A DNA stretch of 64,000 bases from assembly GCF_030247195.1 (NCBI RefSeq), contig NC_080671.1:428544539-428608538 (forward strand), given 5' to 3'. Positions 1 to 13,969 of the stretch are shown piece after piece. Within the stretch, counting starts at the first letter, position 1, and every line of letters begins with the position of its first letter. The translations under genes were made by a program, and so were the position numbers. The DNA comes from Topomyia yanbarensis (Eukaryota > Arthropoda > Insecta > Diptera > Culicidae). The notes under the pieces were generated by a model, which saw nothing but the letters and a program-made list of their open reading frames with translations, searched no databases and was not told where the DNA came from.

Positions 1-1125
1 TAGAAGTCACCATCTTAGATGAAAACATGACTTCCGGAATTGATATCCGGTATCTATTCATTAACGCTATTACAAAAATTCTCACATTGTTGTGGTAATT
101 GAAAATTTTACTAAACCGAAGTAGCCATCTTGATTTTCGAAATGGTCTCAGACATTGATATTTGGCACCTACTCGTCAATCACGTTCCAAAAATACTCAT
201 ATTGATTGGGCTTTGGAGAATTCCACAGAACCGGAAGTCGCCATCTTGAATTTCAATATGGCACCAGACATCGATATCTAGCGTCTATTCGTCAATTCCA
301 TTCCAAAAATACCCATATTGATTCGATTTTAGAGAATTCCAATGAACCTGAAGTCGCCATCTTGGTTTTCCAAATGGCCTCTGACACTGATCTCTATCAT
401 GCGCTCTATTAGGCCCGCTCTGAAAATATGCATGCTGATTGGGTTATAGAGAATTCCACTGAACCGGAAGTCGCCTTCTTGGTTTTTAAAATGGCCTTAA
501 ACATCGATATCTGACGGCCACTCATCAATCCCGTTCCAAAAATACCCATATTCATGGGGTTTCAGAGACTTCCACTGGACCGGAAATCGCCATCTTGGTT
601 TTCAAAATGGCCTTAAACGTCGATATCTGACGTTCACTCATCAATTTCGTTCCAAAAATACCCATATTGATGGGGTTTCAGAGAATTCCACTGAACCGGA
701 GATCGCCATCTTGGTTTTCCAAATGGCCTTAAACATCGATATCTGACGTCCACCCATCAATCCCGTTCCAAAAATAGTCATATTGATGGGGTTTCAGAGA
801 ATTCCACTGAACCGGAAGTCGCCATCTTGGTTTTCAAAATGGCCTTAAACATCGATATCTGACGTCCACTCATCAATCCCGTTCCAAAAATACCCATATT
901 TATGGGGTTTCAGAGAATTCCACTGAACCGGAAGTCGCCATCTTGGTTTTCAAAATGGCCTTAAACATCGATATCTGACGTCCACTCATCAATCCCGTTC
1001 CAAAAATACCCATATTTATGGGGTTTCAGAGAATTCCACTGAACCGGAAGTCGCCATCTTGGTTTTCAAAATGGCCTCAGACATGAACATTTGGCATCTA
1101 CTCGTTAATGCTGTTCCAAAAGCGA
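1..1125. repeat. Tandem array, 116-bp unit, about 10 copies
   Basis: A landmark (GAATTCCACTGAACCGGAAG and variants) recurs at about 218, 334, 451, 567, 683, 799, 915 and 1031, giving a period of 116 bp with one 117-bp step. Each unit carries the phrases CCGGAAGTCGCCATCTTGG and CCGTTCCAAAAATACCCATA. Copies near 800-1070 are almost identical and those at the left end are more divergent, the usual picture of an array still being homogenised at one end. The short open frame at 206-412 is a by-product of the repeat. The array continues beyond the left edge of the window. Confidence 0.93.
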
Positions 1126-1179
1126 TCACTTCCACTTTTCCAAAAATCTTCGAAATTCTTTGCATTCAAAATGGAAAAG

Positions 1180-1505
1180 CAGAAACCGTGTAAATTTCAA
1201 AATCCGTGCAAAAAAAACTTGGTCAAAAACCGTCTAAGTCTTTTGCCTTCATAAGGATTTTTGCTAAAACCGTGTTAATTGCGAAATCCGCGCAAAAAAA
1301 AATTGATCAAAAATCGTATAAGTTTTTTGCCTCCAAAAGGACTTAGAACATTTTTGCGAAACCCGTGCAAAAAAATTGTTGAGAAATCGTCTAAGTCTTT
1401 TACCTTTAAAAGGACTTAGAATATTTTTGCGAAAAACCGTGTTAATTGCGAAAACCGTGCAAAAAAAAACCGTGCTAATTGCGAAAACCGTGTAAAAAAG
1501 CCGTG
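1180..1505. repeat. Degenerate short tandem repeat, 73-84 bp spacing
   Basis: The phrases CCGTGCAAAAAAA, CGTCTAAGTCTTTT and AAAAGGACTTAGAA recur; the second lies near 1231, 1315 and 1388. It separates the 116-bp array from the (TA)n tract. Confidence 0.75.
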
Positions 1506-1519
1506 TAAAAAAAACCTTA

Positions 1520-4599
<3,080 letters not shown>

Positions 4600-4600
<1 letters not shown>

Positions 4601-5480
4601 GGAACTAATGATAATGGATCACTTCTCCGTTGGTTTCAGTCCTAGCTGGTAGGCCGTCAACTCAGCGTGGATATAGGCAACGACCACTGTGAAATGTTTG
4701 CAGCTACGTCTGGTATCCCACAGGGAACTCATCTTCGTACTTTACTTCAACGATGTGAACTACAGACTCAGTGGACCACGTTTGGCGTACACCGATAACA
4801 TGAAGATATTCAACTGTATCAAGACTTTGGCAGACGCTCACATCCTGCAGAAACAATTCGATGTCTTTAGAGAGTGGTATATCGATAATCGAATAGCTTC
4901 AAATCCCGCAAAATGCTCTGCAATCACCTTCTAGAGGAAAAGAAAGTCTATTAATTTCGACTACAATCTTTTAGGACTGCTTATTATGCGAGAATGCCCC
5001 GTAAAGGATCTTGGAGTGATGTTAGATTCCAAACTCACTTTCAAACAACACGTCTCATGTTACTAGCCGGACATCGCGAAACCTGGGGTTCATCTTCCGT
5101 GCTGCCAAATCATTCACGGATACATACTGCCAAAAGAGTCTATACTGCTTCCTAGTCCGGTAATCTCTCGAGTATTGCTCGACGATTTGGAGCCCGCACT
5201 ATGTGAACGATTATGACCGAATTGAAGGTACCCAACGTAAGTTTATACGATTCGCTTTGAGACAGCTACCCTCGCGGGATCGTTTTAGACTACCTAGCTA
5301 CGAGAGCCGCTGCCAACTAAATAAACTCGACACCCTCCAGCATCGCAGAGGCACAGCAAAAGCTCTAGTTGTCGCCGATCTGTTGCCAGCGCACATCGAT
5401 TCTTCAGCGTTGATCGAACGAGTAAACGTCTAAGTTAGAACTGAGGCGTTGCGCAGCAATATTCTTTCCATTACAGGATT
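4600..5480 (+). pseudogene. Non-LTR retrotransposon reverse transcriptase relic (CR1/Jockey-like, no RNase H)
   Basis: Frames read together give the middle and end of a LINE reverse transcriptase. They start with a segment like LLRWFQSYLVGRQLSV near 4620 and a SGIPQG-type motif near 4710. FVLYFNDVNYRLSGPRLAYTDN covers the catalytic FADD-type box, degraded here to YTDN. W-x-NR-x-NPAKCSAITF ends near 4934. After frameshifts come LGVMLDSKLTFKQHV and LEYCSTIWSPHYVNDYDRIE, then a C-terminal thumb region open from 5203 to 5433. At least two frameshifts and a stop make it inactive. The end, without an RNase H domain, differs from the LINE at 39.6-43.7 kb, so this is a separate family. Its 5' part is not recognisable. 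Confidence 0.8.
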
Positions 5481-6195
5481 ACAACATTAATTAATTTAAG
5501 GATTAATCATAACAGTTTTTGCAACCGGTTGAGACGGTTGTGCCTCCAGCTGGAAAGTTTTGTTCTCGAGAGAACGGCAAATTGCGAGACGCTATACGCG
5601 TTTGTGAAGTGGGAAAGAGAGAGAGAGAGAGAAGTGTGAGTCGACAGTTGATACGTCGGAGGCGTGATCGACTGCATCCTCGACAAGTGGTGTTTCGACA
5701 GCAAACCGCGGGTAGACGAATTTGCCTACCACGGTGGCATAAATCGACAGTGATCGTGCCTGTAGTATTGGTGTCGTTGGGCAACTCTAATCGTCGGGAG
5801 GGGAGGCGTTCTATTTGTCTAGCGCATAAGCGGCACGACGAAGAAGGACAACCAATGGCATCGAAAAGTGTCGTAGCAAGCTACAGGTAGCCATATTTGA
5901 CTACCGCGGTGGTGGAAACGGAGAGAGCGAGCTTGTGGTGGTGATACCGACAGGCAGCTCAACGGGAAGAGATTGGAAGTGTCGCACGTAGGCCTATTTG
6001 TCTACCGAAGAAGCAACGCGACGAAGAAGGACAGCAGGTGGCACCAAAAAGTGTCACATTGTCAAACAACGGGCACCGAGATTTCAATGACACACACGAG
6101 GTGTGTTCTACCGGTGTTGACGTTCATCACATCAGAGACAGCAGATAACAGGTCTATTTTTTCATTCCTTTTTGCTTGCTTTCTTGGCAGCTAAA

Positions 6196-7720
6196 ATGGA
6201 TGACGAGATGGGAGAACGAGTAACTGATCCTCTTCCTAAGCCTTCTACTGAAAATGTAAACAGCATTAGAATTAAAATTTACCCGGAGTCGTCAACGGGA
6301 CCATGGATTGTATTTATTAGGCGTAAAGTAAAGGCGCTAAATATTATCCAAATTTCAAAAGATTTGACTTTGTGATTCTCGGATGTAAAAGAGATCATCA
6401 AAGTTAATAAAGGCAAGATTCGCATAGTCGTTGGCAGTCTCAAACAAGCCAATGCAATTGCTTCTTGCGAGCTTTTTACGCGTGAATATAGAGCGTATAT
6501 ACCTTCAAAGGAAATTGAAATTGATGGGGTCTTCACAGATTCGAGTTTGATTGTTGATGACTTAATTAAGCATGGGGTTGGTCGTTTCAAAGTCACCATA
6601 CTTATGGACATTATACAAGCGAACCACAACATAGCTCCTACGCCGCACACACTCCTCTCCTCTGCCTAACCATGTATCTGACATGAGCAAATAAAAAATA
6701 CGTTTTTAAATACACTAACCTTGCCGGTGTACCACGAAACTGCTACTTGAGGAAGCTAGAACATTTTCCTATGCAACCAACCCGAGTTTTTGACGGAATT
6801 CCATCTGTAGCGCTTATTTTGTGCGAAAATATCACCCCTCTTCACTTGGGGTTTCTTTTCGAAACACTCTTATTTTTCTTCTTCTCATTTTCAGTGCACT
6901 TTTTCAAATGCACGTTAATCACACACCACTGACTGCATAAACACTCGCGAAACTTTAATCGTTTATTAACAAAACTTCAAATTTTCTGTCAATGTGCAGA
7001 TGACCGAGGGAAAATGTCCGAAAACTCTCATTTGTGCGTTTGAATTTTCACTTCTAATTCCATTTTTTTCTCAATGTAAACAAGCGCGTCGGTGCCTAGC
7101 AACAAGCGTGCGTTTCTGGCTTCCACATATCTTCACCTTAAAGACGTAAAGATACTTGAATGCAAACAATTGCATTCAGTATCACACGAAGGAGATAAAA
7201 AAGGTTATCGACTGCCAGACTCGTTTCGAGTGACTTTCGCTGGGTCTGCGCTGCCCAACTATGTCATTATCGATAAGATTCGTCTCGCTGCTCGCCTTTT
7301 TATCCCTCGTGTAATGAACTGCCTTAATTGTAAACAGCTTGTTCACACAGCCACTTACTGTTTCAATAAGGCACGATGTGGCAAATGTGGGGGTTCTCAT
7401 CAAGAGGATACATGCAATAACAACTCAGAAAAATGTTTAATGTGCGGAGAAAACTCCAATGAGCTCCTTGCATGCCCCAAGTATAAATTGCGCGAGAATA
7501 AAATAAACGATCCTTGAAGGAGAGGTCTAAACGCTCCTATGCAGAAATGCTGAAAAATGCTACTCCTAAACCCATCCTGATTGGATTTTTAAAGCATTCA
7601 ATATTTCTGAACCACTAAAGAGTATAGTTTCAGCGTTCCTCCCAACAATTAGAACATTTTTAGAGCAGCTGATTGCTCAATGGCCCATCCTTGCAGCGAT
7701 TACATCTTTCGATGGATAAT
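6196..7720 (+). pseudogene. LINE ORF1 (gag-like, CCHC zinc knuckles), interrupted
   Basis: The start ATG gives MDDEMGERVTDPLPKPSTEN, followed by an RNA-binding region (YPESSTGPWIVFIRRK). A stop follows QISKDLTL at about 6375, then the frame resumes with VGSLKQANAIASCELFTREY. After roughly 6655-7115 of unrelated sequence, the coding similarity restarts at VKILECKQLHSV. It then runs through FRVTFAGSALPNYVIIDKIRL and three Cys-rich knuckles: CLNCKQLVHTATYC, CGKCGGSHQEDTC and CLMCGENSNELLAC. The C-terminal tail decays by 7720. Such ORF1 proteins bind element RNA. Stops, the insertion and frameshifts make it non-functional. The other copy on the minus strand shows that VGRFK and VKILECK are normally only about seven residues apart. 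Confidence 0.85.
6655..7115. other. Unassigned ~460-bp insertion inside LINE ORF1
   Basis: This segment separates two parts of ORF1 that are contiguous in the minus-strand copy. No clear terminal inverted repeats or target duplication could be read, so exact edges are uncertain. It has a short open frame (6747-6932) with no recognisable domain. Confidence 0.55.
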
Positions 7721-7749
7721 TAAACTCCTAAGGTCTAGGACTCCAGCAT

Positions 7750-8010
7750 TGTTTACAGTGGAATTGCAGAAGTATCATACCTAAAATTGATTCCTTGAAA
7801 ACTTAACTGCATAATTTGAAATGCGATGCTCTTGCTTTATGTGAAACATGGCTTACCTCAAACATTAATTTCAACTTTAATGATTTCAACATTATTCGCC
7901 TAGACCGAGACACTCCGTACGTAGGAGTGCTTCTAGGAATTAAAAAGTGCTATTCTTTCTATATAATTAACATCCCCAGGATTGCTTGTAGCTGTCTAAA
8001 TAATTGATTT
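7750..8010 (+). pseudogene. LINE ORF2 N-terminus, APE-type endonuclease fragment
   Basis: The reading LQWNCRSIIPKIDSLK near 7754 is the typical start of an APE-type LINE endonuclease. It is followed by CDALALCETWLTSNINFNFN (catalytic Glu in the CETW box) and FNIIRLDRDTPYVGVLLGIK. The domain breaks off near 8010 and nothing of the RT follows, so it is a truncated relic. Confidence 0.82.
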
Positions 8011-8279
8011 AATCATAATCGAAATTGGAATTTGTTTCATTGAAACGTTATCCGCGGTATTCAGAGATTTGTGTCCTGCCATGTCTCATAATTTTACAAG
8101 TCTAGCTGTTGGACTAACCTGCTTGAAGTATTTGATTTTTCGTTATTTTGCTCTTATTTCCAGTGATCAGATTTTCACTGCAAGTGAAGGTAAATGGGAT
8201 GCTATTAAACTTTTAACGAAGTTATGCATGAACGTGTTTTGCATGGGACCTAACAGCGCATGATGGAGAATCAGTTGTC

Positions 8280-9650
8280 GATTCTCACGTTTCATTCCAA
8301 ACCAGATTGGACCACCAACACTGATTTTAATTAAATATGGTTATTACATATTACGAATTGTACAATGAACATTTCAAAATGAAGATTACGGACTCTCCCA
8401 GAAAAATTTTTCTGGATCCGCCCCTGATGGTACGGTTTAGCTAAACAGTATATTCGAAAGTTTCGAGTACATAATGAGTCATAATTTAGTATTTTTTTTT
8501 ATCACATGCCATCGCACAAAACGTGCCACTACCAACGTTAGTTTGCAGCTACACCAATCTTGTATTTCAAACTAATCCACAGTGGTAGAACTGGTTATGG
8601 ACCAGCGAAATCAGTCGCATAGCGCGGGCTCCAATAAATCCTTCTTCCAGTAACTTCCGGTTATACCAGAATGACTGAGAACCCATAAAAGGAAAAAAAG
8701 CTTTTGAAAAGCTGAGTTACATAGGCGGGTCCAGCCCATTAGTAAAAGGGGGTACGCCATTCTGACAAAATATATTTTATTCGCGAGTCAGAAAATGAGT
8801 ACCGAGTACTTTTCCAGCAAATATACCTACTGTTCTCTATTCTCAATGTGCGAAGACAAACCCATCGATTTCGCCAAGTCGGTTCTGGTTCTGCCGCTGT
8901 ATTTCAAATGTCAGTGATCATCAACGACACATACACGCAGAATTTTATTTATGCATCGATAGCATACTTTTCTATCTGCCTCTCGTTTCTTCTGCTGTAA
9001 ATTTTATGAATTGGACATATTCGGTCCATCCACTCATTGAATGCTTACTAGAAGTATATGCATGAAAAGGCATAAAAATCACAGCAGAGGAAAAAAAACG
9101 GGAATAAAAAGTATGCAAACTATGCATACTTTTGTTTCTCAGTGTACTTCGGACATTATAAAAAAATTTGTCAGCCATCGGCGACAAAAAGTGGCGTATA
9201 CCATGAGGACATCCATACTCAATTTATCTACTATACTTCTCCCTTTCCTGCCAACTTTTTCTAGTTTGTATAGGGATCCAAAACTATGTTTACTTAAAAC
9301 TGTTGGAATCAAGAAACGCAAAAAAATCTGATTTAGTCAAGGTACACGCAGAAGAATCAGGCCATTTTGAGCTTGATCTTGTGCGACCACCCCTGGCTAC
9401 TACCCCGTTATCGATCTGGACTAGCTGAAGTTGCACAGGGAATCAGTAGATAATTATGCTTGGGAGTAGCGAAACATCTTTCAATGTGTAACTTCTGGTA
9501 ATCCTAAAGTGTTTATTGATAAATACCGGCGCCGGCCAGGCCCGAACGTAGATCGCGGAAGGAAAGGGAAGGAATTGTTAGTCCGATACTTGCTTTTGCT
9601 AGAGGCCGTATATACTACTGCGCACTCCACAAGTATCACGGGAGGAGGAT
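8280..9650. other. No gene recognised
   Basis: AT-rich sequence with short unrelated open frames (the 9041-9331 frame has no recognisable domain). A more GC-rich patch at 9530-9600 is unassigned. Confidence 0.5.
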
Positions 9651-9662
9651 ATTTGTTAGTAG

Positions 9663-9885
9663 AAAAGAGGTTATAACTACTAGAGGTCGCATGTCGCTGC
9701 TAACACTGAAAATTTATCATCTCGCTCTCACATATGCTAGGCCCATTAGTTTGACACCTTTTGCCTCGGGTACACACATGTCAAAGTAATGGGATACAAC
9801 ATGCTAGAGCGAGACCTCATGTTTCAGTCCGTGAATACATGAAGACAGTAGCGCTTTGTTCTCTCTAGTAGTTATAATCTCTTTT
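9663..9885. mobile_element. MITE, 223 bp, 8-bp TSD GTTAGTAG
   Basis: Terminal inverted repeats AAAAGAGGTTATAACTACTA (left) and the matching right end AAAAGAGATTATAACTACTA on the other strand. They extend inward through TCGCTCT / AGAGCGA and TTTGACA / TGTCAAA pairs. GTTAGTAG at 9655-9662 and again at 9886-9893 is an exact 8-bp target duplication, which suggests a hAT-type non-autonomous element. It lies immediately next to a tRNA-derived SINE. Confidence 0.88.
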
Positions 9886-9893
9886 GTTAGTAG

Positions 9894-10140
9894 GTATAGA
9901 AGTTGGATTCTACTTCTTCTTTACCGATGCCAGTGAGGTGACTCCACTATCTGGACGAGATATCGATCCATCAACTCATGGACCGGGGATCAACGGCTTT
10001 ACTTCCTTCCGAAGAAAGACGTGACCACAGTTTTTTTTACCTCAGAAAAATCTCAACGATCTCGGCTGGAATTGAACCCAGGATGGACAACTGGAATGAG
10101 TGGCGGTCACGCTTACCACTCAACCACCGGCGCTGTCAGA
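9894..10140 (-). mobile_element. tRNA-derived SINE
   Basis: On the minus strand, starting near 10134, the sequence reads like a tRNA head: an A-box-like GGTTGAGTGGTAAGCG and, 50 bases on, a B-box-like GGTTCAATTCC (about 10068-10078). Non-tRNA sequence follows. These are the internal RNA polymerase III promoter boxes of a SINE. It is not called as a functional tRNA gene because stem pairing is poor and a long non-tRNA body follows. The exact 3' end is uncertain. Confidence 0.7.
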
Positions 10141-10149
10141 TCAGACTGA

Positions 10150-10312
10150 AGATGGGTGTTTTTATCTCTTAACTCGCTCGAACTGTAGCTCTGGCGAGTA
10201 ATACTCGTCTATAACGAACTGGATTCGCTATTTTCAGAAACAGGGACGATGGAACCTCTTTCTCAGCCACTAGTTAATGCTCAACTAGCCTAACATAATA
10301 AACTAAAACCAG
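10150..10312. repeat. Dispersed repeat, copy 1 (second copy at 13535-13735)
   Basis: Shares GTTTTTATCTCTTAACT at its left and CTCAACTAGCCTAACATAAT near its right with the second copy. It adjoins the SINE here, but the second copy has no tRNA-like head, so it may be an independent repeat. Confidence 0.75.
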
Positions 10313-10319
10313 TGCTGCA

Positions 10320-10770
10320 AAATTTCAAAATAAGTTACTTATTTCTGCTTGTATTTACCGAAACCAACATTCAGATTCACCATCTCCCTCATTCATTAAC
10401 TTTCCAACTGACTGTAATTTCATGCAAAATCGAATGCTTGAGTGCAGAGAAATATAGATTCATTCACCAACCAAAGCATTTATTTGATCTTATGTGGAGA
10501 GTTTGAAGGCAAAAGTTGACATCTTCTACATTTTCGAGCATAAGTGAACTGCGTAATCTATATCTGATGCACTTTTGCTCAATAATCCCGCTCAGAGCCA
10601 GCATAAAAACAAAATTCACTTTGCTTCTGAAACCGAACATGTCCGAACCTGAATGCGCTGCGTCGGGAGAACGAATGACGAAAGAAACAAACTAAACATT
10701 TCGTTCATCGCAGAAGGCATGAATTGAATTTCGTTTTCTTTCAAGTTCACGCAGAAATGTCAATTTTTTA
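10320..10770. other. No gene recognised
   Basis: About 450 bp with no recognisable domain, RNA gene or transposon end. Confidence 0.5.
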
Positions 10771-12200
10771 GGCTCTGTGCGAGATATTGATTGATTCCAA
10801 TGGTCTTGAGCCATTGGTGATCGAGACTACGATCGATAGTTGGATGGACTGTGGGACAGTGATCAAATCCGTGACCTCGTTCGATGAGTTAGCCATCGAA
10901 GGATATACTCGCTTAAGGAGGGGCCATTTCGCGGTGAACTACTTTAAAAATGTTCTTACTGTAGGTAGAAGAGCTAACAACAGACTTTTAATGGGATCAG
11001 TTATATTGAAAGTTTTTATTATCCAGTCCACAATGTCCGAGAGTTTGATAATTCCAGTGCCGCGGTTATTCTCGAACTGAAACAGAGGAATACTTGGGGT
11101 TTTTGGTGTACCGGGATGTGCTGGGAACTCCTTCTCTGAGTTTAATCCTCCAAGACCAGGAGCTGCTTACTTCGGTTTGGTTGCAACGCTTCCAATAGAT
11201 GTGATTTTCAGAGCCCCGTCAAGAGATACCTTCTAACCTTTACAAGGAACTTTAGAGGAAGAAATGTTCCTCCTCTTCCTATAACTTCTAGGCGCCCTAG
11301 TAGATGTTCCCTCTTGTGGGTCATGAGCCCCGCGTGGCGTAGCTTTGTTTAGCATTTCTGCGAAAGAACGTTCGGATCGTCCGGCAAGGGAACGTTTTAG
11401 TTTATCCCCGCGTAGTTTGTACGCGGGACATGCCGAGATGTCATGCAGATTCACAGTAAGAACACTTCTCAGCATTCTTACTGCACGAATCATCCACATG
11501 ATTCTCACCGCATTTTCCACAGCGGGCCTTATTGCTACAATGGGTAGCTGTGTAACCAAATTGTTTACACTTTGTGCAATTCATGACCCGCGGTACAAAC
11601 AAACGCACAGGCAGACGAACCTTGTGCAAGAGGACGAAATTTGGCAAAGCGGTACCAGCAAAGGTCACCCGATAAAAGTTTGATTGGGGGTACGTTTTTG
11701 AACCATCCCCCGCAACTACTACTAAGTGCAAACGCTTGCACTCAAGTATTTTCACTGGCTGAAGTAAGCGGTCTCTAAAACGGCCAACCCCGTACTGCAG
11801 CAGATCCTCGCATGTCGAACTCTCATCAGTGACAACGCCTTCAGACTGTACTTTTACAGCTGGAACATACACATAATAGTTCATCATAAAGTACTCGCAG
11901 TCGAATTAGTCAACACGACCCTGCCCCTGTCTGAACGAACCTTTCTTATTTCGGTTACAGCCGAAAAACGATACGTCAGGTCTTCTGAAATCTGTAATAG
12001 ATTCAGCGATTTTGTTTTGGGCCGAAAAAAGACCACAAAGAAACCGGTCGAGAGCTCTGGATACTGCTTGGGTCGAGGGAGAGGCTTGGGAGTCGATTCG
12101 ACCTTCATTTGGCCGTGGTGGGAGCCATCGACACCGTCGATGCACTGGGTTAGGTTCCGCACAGACGGGAATAACCCATAAATCTGTCAAAAAAGGTAGA
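10770..12200 (-). pseudogene. I/Jockey-type LINE fragment: ORF1 and first bases of ORF2
   Basis: The minus strand gives the same ORF1 family as 6196-7720. YPELSTGFFVVFFRPKTKSL leads to QISEDLTYRFSAVTEIRKVR (frame 11884-12162), then after a frameshift VYVPAVKVQSEGVVTDES and YGVGRFRDRLLQPVKILECK (11441-11887). Zinc knuckles CTKCKQFGYTATHC, CGKCGENHVDDSC and CSYCESA follow. After another shift comes a basic tail, ACPAYKLRGDKLKRS. The C-terminal FNITDPIKSLLLALLPT sits near 11000, and ORF2 begins near 10870 before the element stops. At least three frameshifts make it inactive. Confidence 0.85.
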
Positions 12201-13235
12201 TTTCACTTAACTGTATATTTGTTTGCCACGACGCACCAGTCCACCTTATTTATCTGGTTATTATTCAATCCTCACTATGCGAACAAAAGGCTGAGGAATG
12301 CGGCCCAACGGTTAACACACGCACAAAAGAAGAAAAAAGTCCAAAACCTTGAGAGGCAGAGAATGCGCAAGATAACCTTGAACGCGGATTAGCACTATTC
12401 TTTGTCGCTATATACTTACGGACTGGAAAAAAACATTTGTGTCTCGATCGAGCGCTCGTAAACGAATGTATATATCATTTTCATGGCTGTCATATAGCCA
12501 ATCTCACAAAATTTTGCGGTTCTCAGTTTTCGTGTGCATGCGGAAGGGACGAATGTTGTTTTGGAGCACTTTTTTTGAAAAATGTGTAAGCCAAAAAACA
12601 AGATTATTAAGCCAAATGCATTATCGTGGTTTTGGATCTGCCAGATAATATCTTTTATTTAACATCTTTTTTTGGGCGAGACTATCAACCGTTTTCGTTT
12701 AATCAGTGTGTGAATAAAATAATATGGGTTGGTTCAATTCTGATCTTTTGCCGTATATACGATCTGATAAACGATGGCGAAAAACTCTTTGAGAGAAAAG
12801 TGTGCGCAGTCGTTCGAGCTTTTAGCAAAATATAAGTTTTCGCAAATTGGCTGACAGATTTGGACGTCATAGCTCATAGCCTATTTTTAGGTAACTTGGC
12901 CCAGCTCTTCCTTTTTGTTAAATATTTACTACAAAGTGTTACATTTCAAAGAGAACTTTTCACAATTCGAAATTTGGTTGAAAATAAAATAGGAATAACT
13001 TAGGAGGAAATAGAATTTCATTTCTATTGCAAAAAATCGATGACAGGGGTGATCCGAATTGGAACAGGGTTATGGTAATTCGGACCTTTGCGCAGAATCG
13101 TTTTTACACAATACGGTAAAAGATCTGAAAAAGTCGACATAGAAAAAAATGTGCGCAATTGATCAGATTTTCAGGAAAAAATATTAATTCGTGAATTGGT
13201 TGACACGTTCCAGTGCTGTCCGCCTGAATTGGCCC
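12200..13235. other. No gene recognised
   Basis: AT-rich, with only short open frames of low complexity. Confidence 0.5.
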
Positions 13236-13239
13236 AGTT

Positions 13240-13323
13240 CCGCCTACTACTGGTGGGACTATTAATCGGGTCAGGGTGGGCCGATTGAGTTTTCAAAAAT
13301 TCATTATTTTTCTGGACAGTCTA
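13240..13323. mobile_element. Fragment of the fold-back family found at 20886-22061
   Basis: CTGGTGGGAC, CAGGGTGGGCCGATTGAG, TTTTCAAAAATT and the end CAGTCTA match the right end of the 1.2-kb fold-back element. Only the last ~85 bp is present, so it is a truncated copy ending at 13323. Confidence 0.78.
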
Positions 13324-13534
13324 GTGCTTACTCTTGGGTGGTGGATACGAGTGGGAGATCCGAGCAAGTGCTGGTTCTTTGATATCTGAATCTCATGACT
13401 AATAATCATTAGATCGAGTGTTTTGGCGAACAGCTGATATGGATGTTTCTACATTCGACTGGGGGGACATATTGGTTCAGCTGGTCGAAGACTCATTTGA
13501 TCTTGTGCATAGTGATCGATTCATTTGATTTAGA

Positions 13535-13735
13535 TCAATGAGTGTTTTTATCTCTTAACTGTCTCCAACTGTCGCTCCGGCTCTTGAAGATGGCGAGTAA
13601 CACTCGTCTATAACGAATTGAATTCGCTGTTTTAAGAACCAGGTATGACAATCTACTATGGATGGATCCTCTTTGTCAAACATACTGTTTAGCCGTTAGT
13701 TGATGCTCAACTAGCCTAACATAATAAACTGAAAC
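13535..13735. repeat. Dispersed repeat, copy 2 (first copy at 10150-10312)
   Basis: Same orientation as copy 1, about 3.4 kb away. The two share both ends and most of the interior, with small indels (for example extra bases around 13585). Confidence 0.75.
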
Positions 13736-13969
13736 ACGTAGTTTTTGAAGAAATCAAATCCACGCGAACCACATCACCAAACACCAAAAAGTAGATTAGA
13801 TCCATGTAATATCTTTCTGTAGCAAATATATTTTCACTTACTCAATAGTATTGAAAATCAATATCCCGCACATTATAGATCAATTTATTTTGCCCTGGAT
13901 TTATCCATGCATACTAAACATAATCTATATTTGTGCTCCATCTATTTTTACTTGACTAATTTTTCCTTT

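Larger units (their letters stand above)
5519..8270 (+). mobile_element. 5' half of an I/Jockey-type LINE: 5'UTR, ORF1 and start of ORF2
   Basis: Order: a GC-rich leader (5519-6195) with two imperfect direct repeats offset by 183 bp (shared phrase CGACGAAGAAGGAC at 5836 and 6019); a broken ORF1; then the N-terminal part of an APE-type endonuclease. The element is truncated before the reverse transcriptase. A minus-strand relative of the same ORF1 lies at 10770-12200. The ORF2 3' half at 39.6-43.7 kb may be the same broad family, but overlap is absent and this cannot be proved here. Confidence 0.8.

Noticed and set aside
5519..5890. 123-residue plus frame rich in Arg
   Set aside because: Lies in the repeat-bearing 5' leader of a LINE; no domain and the frame is not kept between the internal repeats.
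10060..10140. A tRNA gene on the minus strand
   Set aside because: A and B boxes are present but stems pair poorly and SINE-like sequence follows, so it is called a SINE.
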